Of a stretch of 32,674 nucleotides of DNA, positions 17,755 to 26,127 are shown piece by piece. Origin of the DNA: CAZQIC01 sp964593555 (lineage in GTDB: Bacteria > Bacteroidota > Bacteroidia > JAFLBG01). Under the pieces are notes generated by a model. That model was not told where the DNA came from and did not search any database. It saw nothing but the letters and a program-made list of their open reading frames with translations. Each line of letters starts with the position of its first letter. Position 1 is the first letter of the stretch. Both the position numbers and the translations under genes were made by a program. The stretch lies in contig CAZQIC010000042.1 in the NCBI GenBank assembly GCA_964593555.1, forward strand, positions 1 through 32,674, in the 5' to 3' direction.

Positions 17755-20700
17755 TTATTTTAACAGGTTTATTTTTCCCACCAGGTTATGTTTAATTTGC
17801 TTGAGATCGGTCAATTCAATTTTCCAGATGTAAGTATCAATCTGGGCCATTTCAATACCATCATTTGCTTTCCCGTCCCAACCCTGATTTTTATTTTTAG
17901 TTGTAAAAATCAAAGCTCCCCACCTGTCATAAATTAAAAGTGTATAATTAGTCGCTCCTGTGACAACAGGTAAAAAAATATCGTTTAGTCCATCGTTATT
18001 GGGAGTGAATGTATTAGGCACGTATACAATAAAATCGGGAAGAATTTTTATTTCATCATAAGCAGTGTCTTTACATCCAAACTTATTTATTGCAATTAAG
18101 CGGACGATATAAGTTCCACTGTCACTATAAATATAGGTCGGGTCATGTAAAGTTGATATGTGGGCAATTTCATTTCCAAAACTCCATTCATAAGTACTCG
18201 CATTTAGTGATTGGTTGGTGAATACAATGGTTGAATTAAGGATGGTGGTTTCATTGGTACTGCTCTGGAATGCAGCAATAGGATTGGCAAATACATTAAT
18301 ATAATTATTACTGATTAAGATAGTAGAACAACCAAAACTGTCTGTTACAGTTAACGAGATATTATATGCCCTTGCGTCGGTAAAACAATTTTGGGTCACT
18401 GGTTCATCTGATAATGGGAAACCAGTTCCAAAATCCCATAAGAGATTTGCGGTATTAGATGTTGTATTGGTAAAAGTAATACATAGGGGCCCGCATCCTT
18501 CTGTCTTGTCAGTAGTGAAACTTGGCTGGGGTAGGTCATGTACAATAACTGTGGAGCCGGTAATTTTTTTGCATCCGTTGAGGTCGGTTATTTCAATATT
18601 GTAGTTAGTACTTGAACTTGGCTGAACATTAATTGAAGCGGTAGTTTGTGTTGTACTCCATTGATAGAAATAAGGCTGAGTTCCACCGCGTGCGATACAG
18701 GATAATGTTGCGGATGTTCCTTTACATATTTCCGCCAGTGAAGGATTAATTATTGAAATTAATTCAGAAGGTTCAGTAATAGTTATCTGTGCAGGTACTG
18801 TACATCCATTTGTATCACTCACTGTTAATGAATAAGTCCCTGCTTTAAGTCCTGTATTCATTGAGCTGGTGACATGGTTACTCCAGCTATAAGAATATCC
18901 AGGAGTACCACCTGTAGTATTTACGGATACAGTACCATTACTGTCACCATAACACTTAATCGCACTGCTTGTTAAATTTATGAATAGCTGTGTGGGTTTA
19001 TTTATCGTTACTTCAGCAGTGTCTTTACATCCATTTACATCGCTTACCGTGCAGGTATATTTTGCTGCACACAAATTAGTTATGAACGCGCTGCTTTGTC
19101 CGTTGTTCCAGGCATATAAGTAAGGTCCATTATTACCCATTACTCCTAACTGGATATTTCCATCACAATTATTGTAACAGCTTACGTGATGTATTTGCTG
19201 CTTTTGTATCGGGTCGGAACTTAAATTAGTTATTGTAATACTGTTAGTGTCGCTACAACCATTGGCGTCAGTAACAGTAACTGAATAAACTCCTGCTGAT
19301 AAATTTACTTGTTGCTGATTAGTGGACCCATTATTCCACAAAAAAATGTAGTTTGCTGTTCCTCCACTTATAACAATACCGGCGATTGCATTTCTTTGTA
19401 AACAGTTTTCGTTTGTAGCACTTATTGTATTGGTTAAAATGGCTGGCTCAGTTATTGAAGTGCTTATTGTTTCATTACACCCGTTATTGTCTGTTACTGT
19501 AATGCTGTAATTGCCAGGAGTAAGATTCGTTGCACTGTCTGTTACACTAACATTGTTCGTCCATTGATAAGTATAAGCAGGAATCCCACCTGTTACCGAA
19601 GTATGTATTGTTCCGTTGTTATTTCCGTTACACAGAATATTATTTTTATTGGTAATTACGATATGAAGTTGTGAAGGCGCTGTAATAACAGCACTCGCAG
19701 TTGCGGTACAGTTATTTGCATCGGATATAGTAAGGGAATAAATACCCGCTGCGAGATTACTATTTATTTTAGACAAGATATTATTATTCCATGCATAAGC
19801 ATAGGGAAGTGTGCCTCCTAAGCCTGCTGCTTCAGCTTTTCCAACTGTTTCTCCGTAACATGGCTCATTAGTTTTAGAAGGAATGAACGCTTGTAATAAT
19901 GAAGGCTCGGTGATTGTGAACGTTTTTTGAATAGTACACCCTATCCCATCAGTAATGGTAAGTGAATAAGTGCCGGCATTTAATCCACTGATAGATGAAT
20001 TACTTTGAGCATTACTCCATTGATAAGTAATATTACCCGTTGCACCGGAAATAGAAGCAGAGGCCCTTCCATTATTATATCCGTTGCATGTGATATGTTG
20101 AAAAGCAGATGTAAGTGACATCGTACTCACAGAAATAAAATTATTATTTAACAATGTAGTAGCGCCACAAGGTGTAGTAAATACAAGGGTATACCCGTAT
20201 ATTCCATTGTTAGAATAAGTAACAGAAGGGTTTTTTGAAGTAGAGGAGGAGGGTGTTCCTCCGGGAAATGACCAGTTGTATGTGAACAGGTTACTATCAC
20301 ATAAGCTGGAATTTAAAACAGTGTAATAGTTAATTATTCCTGCAGCACATAACTGTGTTGTGTTTGAACTTACTGTTACAGTAGGTTGGCTCACTGGAAT
20401 AGGTATCGATCCTATTATTGCATCTTTTCCACCTGCAGAGTTTTGCATGTATGCATTTGCAGAGCCTGTGGCATTATCTATTGTTTCAGCTGTGAAAAAA
20501 GCATAGCCATTATGTATAGCTAATCTTCCAGGATGGCCACCTAATATTTGGCTTGCCGCTTCATCATGCTTATTGCTACCGGCGAAAGAACTGTAAATTA
20601 AATTACCCGTAAGATCAAATCCTGCAACAAAAAGATCTTCCCCTCCACCCATATTAGTTTGCTGATAAGCATTACCTGTTGTAAATCCTGTAGAAGCATA

Positions 20701-22575
20701 CGTATCACCAAATATGTATATGTTGTTATTGCATTTGTCAATTGCAATGCCAGAAGGATAATCTGGTCCGGCATTTGCTCCAAAATAAGTTCCCCACAAA
20801 CGATTTCCAGAGGCATCAAATTTAACTACGAAGGCATCTATATTTCCTGCCGGGAAAGTAGTTTTATAAGCACCCGGACTTGCAATATTATTTTGTGAAA
20901 ATGTTAACCCTGCAGCTATTACATTCTCGCAATCATCAACTGCAATGCACTCTCCATGTTCGTTTTTTAACCCTCCATAATACGTTGTCCATAAGGGTTG
21001 TCCGTTATTATTTAATTTTGCTATCACTGCATCACCATAAGTATTTCCGGGAAAGCCACCCGTACCACCTCCAAAAACCAGTTGAAATGAATTTCCTATC
21101 ATAGGAAAATTTTTGTCCGTCGAACCAACTATGCATGTATTGTTTTTCTTGTCAATTGCAATTTGCCAGGGAATGTCATTGTCTGGCCCACCAAGGTAAG
21201 TTGACCAAATCAAACCTGTTCCAGTTGAATTTAATTTAGCTATGAACCAGTCTGTATTGCCATTATTAATTGGCTGGTAAGAATTTCCTGTCATTGGCAA
21301 ACCGGAATCTAAAGTTTCACCGATCAAAATAACTTCGTTGTTTGAATTAACAGCTATGTCTCTCAGGGTTTCGTCACCAGTGCTGCCGTAAAATGTACAC
21401 CAGGCTAATAATCCGTTAGCAGTAAATTTTGCAACAAACGGATCTGCGGAACTGCCACTGCTGGGGCAACTAGCCTGATAAGTTCCAGCTGTAGTAGGAA
21501 AAACTGTTGATTTTGAATTTCCAGAATGATAAATATTATCCTGTTTATCGATGGCAAGTCCCTTTGCATTTTCAGTAGAATTTCCTCCGAAATAAGTACA
21601 CCAGATAAGTCCATTATTATCATTGAATTTAGCGAGATACGAATCAACTGCTCCTCCCAGGCTCACTTGTTGTGCTCCGGGTTGTACAGGTAAATTTATA
21701 GAAGTAGCTATGCCATTAATAATAATATCACCTCTTGAGTCGGTGCATATTGATTCTGAAGTCTCATTCCCGGATCCACCGAAATAAGTCAGCCATACAG
21801 AAGGATCAATAATTAATGCAGCATTTTTATCATAATGACCGATGTCAAATCCAATCAAACCGTCTCCTATTTTTTTGTAGGAAGTTTTTATGTCAATGAT
21901 TTTTCCATTTATTAACTGGTAAACGCGAGGAATACATTCGCTTATTGTACCTAAGGAAGATTGTATAATAAGCTTATTGTTTTCAATGGTGATTTCACTT
22001 GCACCTTTCCACTCTAATTGTATCTGCGAAGGATCTGCGTTAGGGCTAACCTCAAAGTCATATTTCAGCACTTTGTTTTTTCCTCCATAAAAAACAGCAT
22101 CAATTCCCTTGTATAAATTGGTATAAGTTATTTTGTTAAAGCTATTAACACCGGTGATCCCATTCAGGCAATGTGCCAGGTAGTAATTTCTTATTTCCTG
22201 GTTCTTGTTTTCAGGAACTACATCATAATTTTTATTGGCCCCATAAAATTCCATATCAACACGGTGAAGAGAGATAATATCGGAATTGTCGATACCGGCT
22301 TTTTGCATTGTGTTATCGGTTTCTTCATTTTCATGAGCAAGAGTAGCTAAGTTGCTCATCACATAGGAGATTCCTGACTTTCTTAAAAAAATTTGCGTAT
22401 TGGTTTTATCTGAGGAGAATAATACATCATTTCTTACCGCCCCTTCAGTATCAATTACTTGTCTTTTGTTTTCAATAAAACAGATTTTGTTTTCAGGAAC
22501 ATCCGCACTTGCAAATCCATAGATAAAAATGGAGATAAAAAATAGGGCAATAGTATAAGCAAATTTGCGATGCAT
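17755..22575 (-). CDS. Giant SBBP/SprB-repeat secreted protein with T9SS type-B sorting domain
   Basis: A 1606-residue paralogue of the protein at 2195-5908, with the same order of parts but twice the SprB repeats. Signal peptide (MHRKFAYTIALFFISIFIYGF); DUF7948-like N-domain ('FIENKRQVIDTEG...VLFSSD', about 30-265); SBBP propeller-like array with 'LTYFGGSGNE', 'IWCTYFGG' and 'WGTYFGANAG' (about 265-725); PKD (about 730-825); six SprB repeats ('GLNAGTYSLTITDGIGC', 'NLTPGNYSITVTDNNGC' and so on); an Ig-like domain ('EICKGTSATLSC'); two PKD domains; and a gliding-motility C-terminal domain ('YVPNTFTPNNDGLNDIF', 'IYDRWGALIF'). It should be exported through T9SS and held at the cell surface. Function unknown: adhesion or gliding-related by analogy with SprB. 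Promoter-like sequence at 22617-22648. Confidence 0.92.
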   Translation of the reverse strand: MHRKFAYTIALFFISIFIYGFASADVPENKICFIENKRQVIDTEGAVRNDVLFSSDKTNTQIFLRKSGISYVMSNLATLAHENEETDNTMQKAGIDNSDIISLHRVDMEFYGANKNYDVVPENKNQEIRNYYLAHCLNGITGVNSFNKITYTNLYKGIDAVFYGGKNKVLKYDFEVSPNADPSQIQLEWKGASEITIENNKLIIQSSLGTISECIPRVYQLINGKIIDIKTSYKKIGDGLIGFDIGHYDKNAALIIDPSVWLTYFGGSGNETSESICTDSRGDIIINGIATSINLPVQPGAQQVSLGGAVDSYLAKFNDNNGLIWCTYFGGNSTENAKGLAIDKQDNIYHSGNSKSTVFPTTAGTYQASCPSSGSSADPFVAKFTANGLLAWCTFYGSTGDETLRDIAVNSNNEVILIGETLDSGLPMTGNSYQPINNGNTDWFIAKLNSTGTGLIWSTYLGGPDNDIPWQIAIDKKNNTCIVGSTDKNFPMIGNSFQLVFGGGTGGFPGNTYGDAVIAKLNNNGQPLWTTYYGGLKNEHGECIAVDDCENVIAAGLTFSQNNIASPGAYKTTFPAGNIDAFVVKFDASGNRLWGTYFGANAGPDYPSGIAIDKCNNNIYIFGDTYASTGFTTGNAYQQTNMGGGEDLFVAGFDLTGNLIYSSFAGSNKHDEAASQILGGHPGRLAIHNGYAFFTAETIDNATGSANAYMQNSAGGKDAIIGSIPIPVSQPTVTVSSNTTQLCAAGIINYYTVLNSSLCDSNLFTYNWSFPGGTPSSSTSKNPSVTYSNNGIYGYTLVFTTPCGATTLLNNNFISVSTMSLTSAFQHITCNGYNNGRASASISGATGNITYQWSNAQSNSSISGLNAGTYSLTITDGIGCTIQKTFTITEPSLLQAFIPSKTNEPCYGETVGKAEAAGLGGTLPYAYAWNNNILSKINSNLAAGIYSLTISDANNCTATASAVITAPSQLHIVITNKNNILCNGNNNGTIHTSVTGGIPAYTYQWTNNVSVTDSATNLTPGNYSITVTDNNGCNETISTSITEPAILTNTISATNENCLQRNAIAGIVISGGTANYIFLWNNGSTNQQQVNLSAGVYSVTVTDANGCSDTNSITITNLSSDPIQKQQIHHVSCYNNCDGNIQLGVMGNNGPYLYAWNNGQSSAFITNLCAAKYTCTVSDVNGCKDTAEVTINKPTQLFINLTSSAIKCYGDSNGTVSVNTTGGTPGYSYSWSNHVTSSMNTGLKAGTYSLTVSDTNGCTVPAQITITEPSELISIINPSLAEICKGTSATLSCIARGGTQPYFYQWSTTQTTASINVQPSSSTNYNIEITDLNGCKKITGSTVIVHDLPQPSFTTDKTEGCGPLCITFTNTTSNTANLLWDFGTGFPLSDEPVTQNCFTDARAYNISLTVTDSFGCSTILISNNYINVFANPIAAFQSSTNETTILNSTIVFTNQSLNASTYEWSFGNEIAHISTLHDPTYIYSDSGTYIVRLIAINKFGCKDTAYDEIKILPDFIVYVPNTFTPNNDGLNDIFLPVVTGATNYTLLIYDRWGALIFTTKNKNQGWDGKANDGIEMAQIDTYIWKIELTDLKQIKHNLVGKINLLK

Positions 22576-22616
22576 GAAACCGTTTTACCAAAAATGTTCA
22601 ATAAATACGCGCGTAT

Positions 22617-22648
22617 CAAAAATATATGTTTTCATACGTAAAAGTCGA
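22617..22648 (-). promoter_or_regulatory. Promoter-like sequence of the 1606-aa gene
   Basis: Minus-strand TCGACTTT, 14 nt, TATATTTTTG. The last eight bases (TATTTTTG) fit the TAnnTTTG -7 box exactly. The layout is identical in spacing to that before the neighbouring giant gene. Predicted leader about 35 nt. Confidence 0.6.
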
Positions 22649-22675
22649 TGAGTAAAATAACTTGTTTATTTTGAC

Positions 22676-22683
22676 TATTTTTG
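22676..22683 (+). promoter_or_regulatory. -7 box of the divergent helical protein gene
   Basis: TATTTTTG matches TAnnTTTG and lies 29 nt before the ATG at 22713, predicting a leader of about 20 nt. It is back-to-back with the promoter of the 1606-aa gene, with about 50 nt between the two -7 boxes, so one regulator could reach both. Confidence 0.5.
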
Positions 22684-22712
22684 ATAATAGTTAACATTAT
22701 ATGTAATAGTCA

Positions 22713-24239
22713 ATGAAACCCAAAAATGACCTTTTCCTGCTCATAAAATCACTTTCCAAAAGTGAGAAAGGATATTTCAAAAAGTTTTGTAATGTATATT
22801 CCGATAACAAAGAAAGTTTTTACTTGGAACTTTTTAATTGTATCGAAGTAATGGATAAGTACGATGAGAAGATTATACTTGAAATATTTAAACACACAAA
22901 AGTTATAAATCAGTTACATGTCAGGAAAAACTATCTTTTCAAATTGATTCTTAAATCATTACGATCCTATTATAACAACGATACCATTGAAACAGAAATA
23001 AATGCGCAAGTACATGAAGGATGTATATTAAGAGAGAAAGGATTATATGAACTGGCAATTCAAACATTTAAAAATGCAAAAGGCAAAGCGGAGAATTATC
23101 AATTATATGCGCACCTGATTGAAATTAATAATAAAATAACAGAGATAATCGATTATGTAGATCAGCGGGGAGACGCAAAAATTAATTTGCACCTCGAGAA
23201 TCAAAAGCTCGCAAAAAATATTGTTAAAAATGAAGAAGTCCGGCAGCTTCGTTTTACTATGGCTATATTATACCGAAAAGCGTTGGTAGATAAAGATGTA
23301 GATAAAATAAAAAGAGAAGCGGAAAAAATTATCCAGCATAAACTATTGAATGACGAAAAAGAACTGCACAATTCTCTTTACTTACTTGATAGTTATTACC
23401 GAATTCACGCTTTTAATGAAAACATTCACGGGAATTATGTTGCTGAATACAAGCAAACGGTAAAATTATTTGAGTTACTGCAAAAAAATGATACCCTGGG
23501 TTTAAACAAGCCCTGGTATTACATAGCCGTAATTTCCGCTTTATGCGCATCGCTCACCCGTTTGAAAAAACCAAATGAACTTAAGTTCTATTTAGATAAA
23601 CTCGAAGCGCTCAAAACTAATTCAAAATTCTCTTCGGTTTATTTGCGATCAAAAATGTTTGAGATTTCCAGTGTTTTCAGAATGATGTACTTTGAGTTGC
23701 ATTCGGATAAAAACAATACTAAAGAAATTATTTTGCTTGCTAAAAAGGTCGATGAAGAGCTGCCTCTTTATGAGAGTCATTTGTTACCCTATCATTATTC
23801 TTTTATTTGTCATAACCTGGCAATGGCCTTGTTTTTTAATGGGGAGTTCAGGGAATCATTAAGATGGATAAATAAAATTATTTTAGGAAATAAAAAGGAA
23901 CTACAGGCAGAGAATGTTAACATAGCTCAATTATTCAAATTGATAATTCAATACGAATTAAATAACTTCGATTATATCGAATATGAGGCAAAGGCATTAA
24001 TTAAATTTTATGAATCACAAACGACTGTTGTAACTGACGGTCATTTATTGGTAGTGGATTATTTTGTTACCTATTTTATTAAAATTAATTCTGAAAAAAA
24101 GAAGCAACCATTTTATCTGGAACTTAGAAAAAAGCTGACACATAAGTTAGCCGCGGGACGCCAGCAAGACGATTTAAGAAATGTTTGTGTCTGGCTCGAT
24201 GGTAAAATAACAGGTATTCCTATTGTAAGGTCTAAATAA
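22713..24239 (+). CDS. Conserved helical (TPR-like) cytoplasmic protein, function unknown
   Basis: A 508-residue protein with no signal peptide or membrane segment and a strongly helical, Lys/Glu/Leu-rich composition. It belongs to a family I recognise as common in Bacteroidota but without a name: N-terminus 'LLIKSLSKSEKGYFKKF', then 'YLELFNCIEVMDKYDE', 'HVRKNYLFKLILKSLRSY', 'ILREKGLYELAIQTFKNAK'. Repeated helix pairs ('LYELAIQTFKNAKGKAE', 'HNLAMALFFNGEFRESLRWI') look like degenerate tetratricopeptide repeats, which suggests a scaffold role. It is divergent from the giant 1606-aa T9SS gene and convergent with the MORN-like gene. A short poly-A/poly-T dyad just after its stop (around 24241-24258) may be a weak shared terminator. 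No function is proposed. Confidence 0.88.
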   Translation: MKPKNDLFLLIKSLSKSEKGYFKKFCNVYSDNKESFYLELFNCIEVMDKYDEKIILEIFKHTKVINQLHVRKNYLFKLILKSLRSYYNNDTIETEINAQVHEGCILREKGLYELAIQTFKNAKGKAENYQLYAHLIEINNKITEIIDYVDQRGDAKINLHLENQKLAKNIVKNEEVRQLRFTMAILYRKALVDKDVDKIKREAEKIIQHKLLNDEKELHNSLYLLDSYYRIHAFNENIHGNYVAEYKQTVKLFELLQKNDTLGLNKPWYYIAVISALCASLTRLKKPNELKFYLDKLEALKTNSKFSSVYLRSKMFEISSVFRMMYFELHSDKNNTKEIILLAKKVDEELPLYESHLLPYHYSFICHNLAMALFFNGEFRESLRWINKIILGNKKELQAENVNIAQLFKLIIQYELNNFDYIEYEAKALIKFYESQTTVVTDGHLLVVDYFVTYFIKINSEKKKQPFYLELRKKLTHKLAAGRQQDDLRNVCVWLDGKITGIPIVRSK

Positions 24240-24258
24240 AAAAATAATCATTTTTTGT

Positions 24259-24963
24259 TTAGTTAAAAATTTCGATCACTAACACTTCTCCCTTTTCATT
24301 GTAGATTTGCCAGGTTCCGCTTTTCACGTAATCATTGATAGATGAATTGTATTGCATTTCTCCTTCCTGTTCCTTAATTCCGTTTTCGAAATAGCTGGAA
24401 TAACTGTATGTTTTTTCTTTTTTACTCTTTAAAGTCATTATTAATTCAGGTGTGCCGTTTTCTGTATAGGATAAACGGCTTATTATATAACCCTTTGATG
24501 CATCATACACTTCTTTGTAGGCAATATTTCCATTTGAGAAAAAATCCTCCCACTTGCTTACCTCACCATCGGTATAAACGACAGTCGTTTTTAATTCACC
24601 GTTTGGGAAATATTTTTTGAGCATGCATTTATTTGTTCCGGTGTATTTGAATTCCCTTTCAACTTTTCCATCGGGATAATAATTTTTATAAACCCGTAGT
24701 TTCCCATTTATGTAATATCCTTTGTGCAGTAAAGAAAGGTTGTTATAATAATCTGTTCCCCAGCCCTCAAGTGCCTGGCCATATTTATTGGTACGTGAAG
24801 AGTCGCCGCCTAAAACAGTATTATACTTATCAAAAAAATCAATACCATATTCTTCATCAACAATGGTTGAATTAAAAGTAATTGCTGTTGAACCGTTAAC
24901 TGAAAACAATAGTGTTAAGGTGATCAATGCTAATTTGATGAAGTTGTATTTCTTGTTTTGCAT
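24259..24963 (-). CDS. Secreted MORN-variant (YwqK-like) repeat protein
   Basis: A 234-residue protein with an N-terminal signal peptide (hydrophobic 'FIKLALITLTLLFSVNG'). From about residue 70 on it is made of short repeats of the kind 'GKLRVYKNYYPDGKVEREF', 'LKKYFPNGELKTTVVY', 'EDFFSNGNIAYKEVY', 'SSYFENGIKEQEG' and 'GTWQIYNEKGEVL'. This is the MORN_2/YwqK pattern, common in secreted Bacteroidota proteins. The name 'antitoxin' often attached to this family comes from one Bacillus system and should not be applied here. There is no T9SS tail. It is convergent with the helical protein gene, 19 nt away. A binding or envelope role is a guess. Confidence 0.85.
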   Translation of the reverse strand: MQNKKYNFIKLALITLTLLFSVNGSTAITFNSTIVDEEYGIDFFDKYNTVLGGDSSRTNKYGQALEGWGTDYYNNLSLLHKGYYINGKLRVYKNYYPDGKVEREFKYTGTNKCMLKKYFPNGELKTTVVYTDGEVSKWEDFFSNGNIAYKEVYDASKGYIISRLSYTENGTPELIMTLKSKKEKTYSYSSYFENGIKEQEGEMQYNSSINDYVKSGTWQIYNEKGEVLVIEIFN

Positions 24964-25319
24964 TTGGTGTTATGTTGATGCAAATATGCTCTGCCCTCCA
25001 TAAAAAGGGAATAGAAGAATTATTTATAATTAACATTTCTAAAGAGGGTTTGGGTGGGGTAAATAAGGAGATATATCGAATAATTTTTTATGTAAAAAAC
25101 TGATAATCAATAATATATATGGCTTATATTTTTGATTTTAAAAGGATAATTTTTGCCAAAAATTAACTTGGATTTACCTTACTAAACATACACTAACCTG
25201 CTTCTTTAGGTTTTAAATTTCCCATATTATATAACTTTTTGGCATTTAAGTATAAGATTCCAGAGCTTCCTAATGGTTAAATTTGGTATATTCATATGAG
25301 TCATAAACCGATTTTTTAA
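24964..25319. other. Divergent intergenic region upstream of the redox operon
   Basis: No gene is seen. It holds a perfect 8-1-8 palindrome AATTTTTG-C-CAAAAATT (25148-25164), TATATTTTTG near 25127-25136, and the likely operon -7 box at 25278-25285. The palindrome may be an operator, but no regulator gene lies next to it. Confidence 0.45.
25278..25285 (+). promoter_or_regulatory. -7 box of the redox operon
   Basis: TAAATTTG fits TAnnTTTG and lies 34 nt before the first ATG of the four-gene unit, predicting a leader of about 30 nt. No TTTG is seen at the standard -33 distance. Confidence 0.5.
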
Positions 25320-26120
25320 ATGAAAAAATTAATAACCCTGTTCCTTGTAGTTGCCTTCACAAACACCATTTCAAACGCACAAACTACTGCATTGGATTTT
25401 AATACTGCCGATTGTAATGGCAATATGCATCATTTATTTAGTGAACTGGATTCCGGAAATGTAGTGATCATGGAATTTTTTCATACCTGTCCATCATGTG
25501 TTTCCGCGGCGAATGATATTTTACCAATGTATCAGGACCTGGTTTCACAGTATGGTAATAAAGTCCGTTTTTTTGTGACACCTGAAGATGACAGCTATCC
25601 ATGTTCATCCGTTCTCAATTGGATAAGTATAAATAGTTTAACCTCCGTTATCCCTTTTGATTCGGGATCAGTTCAAACTGCCTATTATGGTGGAAGCGGG
25701 ATGCCAACCATTGCAGTTGCAGCCGGCAGTTCACATCAATTATTGTTTTTGGTTAATTCCTCAACAGCATCTTTTGCAACAAGTGATACGGGAATTATAG
25801 GAACCGCTGTCAGGAATTTTTTGGATACAACTTTTGCGGGAATTAAAAATTGCAATTCAGCTACTATCGCTACAACTATTTTTCCCAATCCGGTAAACGA
25901 GAATTTTACTATTAAGATCGAAAACAAAAACTCAGGCTCGCTAAAACTTGAGCTGACAACTCTTTCGGGGCAGCGAATTATTTTATTGTCAGAAGAAAAA
26001 ATACCATCAGGTACCTGGAGTAAAAATTTTTCTGCTTCGTCTCTTTCAGCCGGCATCTATTTAATAAAGGGCCGGGTCAACGATCAATCATTTTCCGAAA
26101 CAATAACCATTCAGCGATAA
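25320..26120 (+). CDS. Secreted thioredoxin-fold protein with T9SS type-A tail
   Basis: A 266-residue protein with a signal peptide ending near 'NTISNAQ'. The thioredoxin-like domain (about 25-170) has the active-site motif CPSC at 57-60 in 'MEFFHTCPSCVSAA' and the cis-proline 'GMPT' near 127-130, so a thiol-disulfide exchange function is supported. From about 190 it carries a Por-secretion tail: 'IFPNPVNENFTIKIEN', 'LSGQRIILLS', 'SLSAGIYLIKG'. It is therefore probably exported through T9SS to the outside. It opens a four-gene unit; the multicopper oxidase starts 7 nt after its stop. It may help assemble or reduce the exported copper or haem partners; substrate is inference. Confidence 0.92.
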   Translation: MKKLITLFLVVAFTNTISNAQTTALDFNTADCNGNMHHLFSELDSGNVVIMEFFHTCPSCVSAANDILPMYQDLVSQYGNKVRFFVTPEDDSYPCSSVLNWISINSLTSVIPFDSGSVQTAYYGGSGMPTIAVAAGSSHQLLFLVNSSTASFATSDTGIIGTAVRNFLDTTFAGIKNCNSATIATTIFPNPVNENFTIKIENKNSGSLKLELTTLSGQRIILLSEEKIPSGTWSKNFSASSLSAGIYLIKGRVNDQSFSETITIQR

Positions 26121-26127
26121 ATCCGGC

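Noticed and set aside
24259..24963. Toxin-antitoxin role for the YwqK-like protein
   Set aside because: The family name comes from one Bacillus gene; here the protein has a signal peptide and no toxin partner.
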